Below, piece after piece: positions 61,598 to 64,000 of a stretch of DNA of 64,000 nt. Position 1 is the first letter of the stretch. Every line of letters begins with the position of its first letter. Under the pieces are notes generated by a model. That model was given only the letters and a program-made list of their open reading frames with translations, was not told the DNA's origin and made no database searches. Source of the stretch: Salinivibrio sp. ES.052 (GTDB taxonomy: Bacteria > Pseudomonadota > Gammaproteobacteria > Enterobacterales > Vibrionaceae); assembly GCF_900141775.1 (NCBI RefSeq), contig NZ_FSRI01000001.1:1954251-2018250 (forward strand). Reading direction: 5' to 3'. A program made the translations under genes and the position numbers.

Positions 61598-61890
61598 CCA
61601 CTTATCTCTTAATCAATAATAAATTGCGAATTAACATTGCAATGTCCAAAAAATCGGCTGAGATTATGCCACAGCCCTTCAATGTTTGGTCAAAAAAATG
61701 GACAAAAATACAACCAGTATCCCGCTAATGTTGCGGTAAAAAGTCACTTACAAAAATGAACTGATAATCATTGAAATAGCGCCTCATAACAAACGAGGAC
61801 GATAGCGTGGTGGCCTTCTGAGCGCGCCGAGTTGTGAAAGCGAACCCAGTGAGATAGATTGTCGATAAATCTATTATCCGGAGTGTATTA

Positions 61891-62421
61891 GTGGCTAAGG
61901 ATCGCCCCCAAAATTTACGCAAGGCTGACTCACACGCCCCTGCGTCCCTCGACGTGCGCTTAATTTTGCCGAGTGATAACCCTGCCATTGCCGATGTCAT
62001 TCGTCGCGTCTCTGCCGAGCATGATCTCAGCGCCGATGCCGGGTTTAGCGCAGCGGATCCCACCCTTGATACGCTTAGCGAGCAATATACTCACCCGCAC
62101 GCCGCCTATTGGGTAATTGAGGAAGACGGGATGATCCTCGGCGGTGGTGGCGTCGCCCCATTAGCGGGCCACGATAATGTGTGTGAACTACAGAAGATGT
62201 ACTTTCTGTCGGCATTACGCGGCAAAGGCATGGCGAGGCAGCTCGCCATTAAAGCCATGGAGACAGCGCGAGCGTGGGGCTATCAACGCTGCTATCTTGA
62301 GACCACCGCCAACCTCACCGCGGCGATTGCGCTGTATCAGTCACTCGGCTTTGTGCCGTGCGAGCGAATGGGCAACACCGGCCACGATAGCTGTGAAGTC
62401 ACCATGATAAAGGCACTGTAG
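61891..62421 (+). CDS. GNAT family N-acetyltransferase
   Basis: A 176-residue acetyltransferase with a GNAT domain. The acetyl-CoA loop is seen in LRGKGMARQLA (R-x-x-G-x-G/A type, about 110-120), preceded by the beta4 strand CELQKMYFL and followed by the motif B region CYLETTANLTAAIALYQSLGF. The start is GTG (61891), with GGAG ten bases upstream; the first 20 residues are poorly conserved. The acceptor substrate cannot be predicted. It converges with rraB across a terminator. Confidence 0.85.
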   Translation: MAKDRPQNLRKADSHAPASLDVRLILPSDNPAIADVIRRVSAEHDLSADAGFSAADPTLDTLSEQYTHPHAAYWVIEEDGMILGGGGVAPLAGHDNVCELQKMYFLSALRGKGMARQLAIKAMETARAWGYQRCYLETTANLTAAIALYQSLGFVPCERMGNTGHDSCEVTMIKAL

Positions 62422-62435
62422 CCCGCTCAAGGCAC

Positions 62436-62460
62436 AAAAAAAGCCACGTTTATGTGGCTT
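62436..62460 (-). terminator. Terminator of rraB (and GNAT gene)
   Basis: Stem AAGCCAC (62441-62447) with GTGGCTT (62454-62460), 6-nt loop; the complement of A 62436-62442 gives a T run on the minus strand, 34 bp after the rraB stop. Confidence 0.82.
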
Positions 62461-62493
62461 AATAAAGAATCCGTGATGTCGCGTGGTCGCGCG

Positions 62494-62874
62494 TTACTCG
62501 CCTTCTGGGTCTTCGTCTTCACCCGATTCGAAGTAGGTGCCCCAGCCGTCGTAATCAATGTTGTGCTTATCGGCTAACGCCACTAGCTTTTCGACTTGCT
62601 CATCAATGCGCTCAGCATTCAATGCCGTTTCCATCACCGCATCAAAGCAAACGATAGTGCCGCCCTCTTCCAGCTCAAGCTCTTCGGCCTCAGCCACTTC
62701 AAAGCCCATTTTAAAGGCTTCTACCGCCGCATCTTCCAGCGCTTCAAAGGTATCGGCACACAGGTGGTGCTCAATGGTATACAGCGCATCAGGATCACTG
62801 CCATCGGCGAGAAGCTCCTCGATGATCATCCGCGTTTCTTGGTGTTGTTGTTCGATAAGTTCAGCCTGTGACAT
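62494..62874 (-). CDS. rraB: Regulator of RNase E activity B
   Basis: RraB binds RNase E and inhibits RNA processing. The 126-residue acidic protein matches the family in [40 protein letters not shown] and YDGWGTYFE. The start at 62874 ([10 protein letters not shown]) follows GGAG nine bases upstream; an in-frame start at 62925 would add 17 unconserved residues. It is divergent from arcA, as in other vibrios. Confidence 0.95.
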   Translation of the reverse strand: MSQAELIEQQHQETRMIIEELLADGSDPDALYTIEHHLCADTFEALEDAAVEAFKMGFEVAEAEELELEEGGTIVCFDAVMETALNAERIDEQVEKLVALADKHNIDYDGWGTYFESGEDEDPEGE

Positions 62875-63028
62875 AGACGCGACTCCAGAAAATGAATACG
62901 GGCGCAATATGGCACGGTTTAGCAAAAAATGCCACGTTCTATCATAGTGTCACTGATGAGAAAACCGCCAAGTTAATGAATTTTCTGTGAGCTTGCTAGT
63001 CCGGCGAGATTGTTAGTGATTTGTAACA

Positions 63029-63057
63029 TTGACCTCCCCCGAGAAGGTTGTCATTAT
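63029..63057 (+). promoter_or_regulatory. Candidate arcA promoter
   Basis: TTGACC (63029-63034), a 17-bp spacer and CATTAT (63052-63057) give 5 of 6 and 4 of 6 matches to sigma70 consensus. Transcription would start near 63064, leaving a leader of about 138 nt. Confidence 0.5.
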
Positions 63058-63076
63058 TCGAGCATCCAAGGAGGAG

Positions 63077-63121
63077 ATGAGACACGCCCACCCAGTGCAA
63101 ACGGCCTGCATTCCCACCTAA
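63077..63121 (+). CDS. Putative 14-residue leader peptide upstream of arcA
   Basis: ATG at 63077 opens a 14-codon frame, MRHAHPVQTACIPT, ending at TAA (63119-63121). An AAGGAGGAG Shine-Dalgarno (63068-63076) stands immediately before it, the strongest ribosome-binding sequence in the region, with short spacing. The second codon is the rare arginine codon AGA. It lies inside the arcA leader, after the candidate promoter and 80 bp before arcA. Its start codon is within the 5' arm of a predicted RNA helix, so translation and RNA folding would compete. I know of no homologue; translation is inferred from the ribosome-binding site only. Confidence 0.4.
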   Translation: MRHAHPVQTACIPT

Positions 63122-63166
63122 CCGGTGAGCACACGTCCCGTGTGTGCAAGACGCTGTTTGTCTCAT
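63077..63166 (+). promoter_or_regulatory. Structured RNA leader of arcA
   Basis: ATGAGACA (63077-63084) pairs perfectly with TGTCTCAT (63159-63166), closing a domain with an inner hairpin CACACG/CGTGTG (63130-63135, 63139-63144) and two weaker ones (TGCA/TGCA at 63096-63110, CACC/GGTG at 63115-63127). No T tract follows, so control through translation or Rho is more likely than an intrinsic terminator. Confidence 0.4.
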
Positions 63167-63201
63167 TACCTGGCCCGTATTAAGGAAAAAGAGGACCTAC
63201 C

Positions 63202-64000
63202 ATGAGTGAGTTTTACGTTGGATCCGAAGTTGGGCAACTGAAGCGCGTGCTGCTTCACCGCCCTGAACGAGCGTTGAACCACCTAACGCCATCTAACTGC
63301 CATGAGCTATTGTTTGATGATGTGCTGGCCGTTGAGCGCGCAGGCGAAGAGCATGACATGTTCGCCCGCACACTGACCGACCAAGGCGTACACGTTTACC
63401 TACTTCACGATTTACTGGTCGAAACCCTGGCCGTGCCAGAAGCCAAGCAATGGCTGCTCGACACCCAACTCAACCAATACCGCCTCGGTTATCAGTTTGC
63501 CAGTGATGTGCGCGCCTACATGACCGATATCGACCACAATACGCTCGCGGAGATCCTGCTAGGTGGCTTAAGCTACATCGACTTACCCGTGCAATCATCC
63601 TCGATGATGCAAGCCATGCACGATAAAACTGACTTCGTGATTGAACCACTGCCTAACCATTTGTTTACCCGCGACACCTCGTGCTGGGTGTATGGCGGCG
63701 TATCACTCAACCCCATGGCCAAGTCGGCACGCCAACGTGAAACCAATCACCTGCGCGCGATTTATCGCTGGCACCCTGAATTTGCCGATAGCCCATTTAT
63801 TAATTACCTCGGCGATGAAGTGCGTGACTACGACAACGCCATGATTGAAGGCGGCGATGTGCTGGTCATTGGCCGCGGCGCGGTATTAATTGGCATGTCC
63901 GAGCGCACCACCCCGCAAGGGGTTGAGCAGCTGGCGCGCAGCCTGCTGTTTAGTGGCCAAGCCAAAGAAGTGATTGCGGTACAACTGCCGAAAAATCGCT
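63202..64000 (+). CDS. arcA: Arginine deiminase, N-terminal part (truncated by window end)
   Basis: ArcA hydrolyses arginine to citrulline and ammonia, the first step of the arginine deiminase pathway that yields ATP without oxygen and raises pH. The frame is open from ATG 63202, set by GAGGA, to the end of the window (266 codons). It shows the family motifs [33 protein letters not shown] and [21 protein letters not shown]; the catalytic cysteine lies beyond the window. Genes for ornithine carbamoyltransferase and carbamate kinase would be expected next. Its leader carries a possible upstream peptide and RNA structure. Confidence 0.96.
   Translation, partial: MSEFYVGSEVGQLKRVLLHRPERALNHLTPSNCHELLFDDVLAVERAGEEHDMFARTLTDQGVHVYLLHDLLVETLAVPEAKQWLLDTQLNQYRLGYQFASDVRAYMTDIDHNTLAEILLGGLSYIDLPVQSSSMMQAMHDKTDFVIEPLPNHLFTRDTSCWVYGGVSLNPMAKSARQRETNHLRAIYRWHPEFADSPFINYLGDEVRDYDNAMIEGGDVLVIGRGAVLIGMSERTTPQGVEQLARSLLFSGQAKEVIAVQLPKNR

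Overview
This window is a chromosomal backbone segment of a marine gammaproteobacterium of the family Vibrionaceae. The gene order pilD-coaE-zapD-yacG-mutT-secA-dciA-lpxC, a dcw cluster without ddlB, and lptGF/pepA-holC-valS near rraB and arcA are all as expected there. The moderate GC content and protein sequences would suit a Salinivibrio-like lineage, but I cannot fix the genus from sequence alone. No tRNA, rRNA, CRISPR array, prophage or insertion sequence was seen. The window cuts a glycerate kinase gene at its left edge and the arcA gene at its right edge.

Layout. (1) 1-15.7 kb is central carbon metabolism and signalling. acnB (aconitase B) is followed by a divergent chemoreceptor gene with a candidate flagellar (sigma28) promoter. 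Then comes the pyruvate dehydrogenase operon pdhR-aceE-aceF-lpd on the minus strand, with two PdhR operators in front of pdhR. Upstream of these are ampD and a two-gene unit coding a periplasmic NMT1-like binding protein and a membrane diguanylate cyclase. (2) 15.8-22.9 kb, plus strand, holds nadC, the type IV pilus genes pilA-pilB-pilC-pilD, and coaE, zapD and yacG. (3) 22.9-27 kb holds mutT, secA and dciA. (4) 27-44.2 kb is the dcw cluster on the minus strand, mraZ-rsmH-ftsL-ftsI-murE-murF-mraY-murD-ftsW-murG-murC-ftsQ-ftsA-ftsZ-lpxC, mostly overlapping or nearly touching. It starts at a clear promoter and MraZ operator, with further candidate promoters before ftsQ and lpxC. (5) rnpB (RNase P RNA) and rsmI follow. 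(6) 45.7-49 kb is lpoA-yraN-diaA-dolP. (7) A TonB-dependent receptor stands alone behind a Fur-like box. (8) lptF-lptG diverge from pepA-holC-valS. (9) 59-62.9 kb holds a duplicated DUF2061 membrane protein, a DUF898/M48 peptidase pair, a GNAT acetyltransferase and rraB. (10) The window ends in the arginine deiminase gene arcA.

Most genes form well-known modules: pyruvate to acetyl-CoA, lipid II synthesis and septation, lipid A commitment, type IV pilus assembly, and LPS export. The least explained parts are four. The arcA leader has a promoter, an unlisted 14-codon upstream ORF with a strong Shine-Dalgarno sequence, and an RNA helix that would bury the ORF's start codon. The binding protein/diguanylate cyclase pair sits between ampD and nadC. 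The DUF898-M48 pair has no assigned function. holC carries an in-frame array of 15-bp repeats. Regulatory calls rest on motif matching by eye and were not tested computationally.
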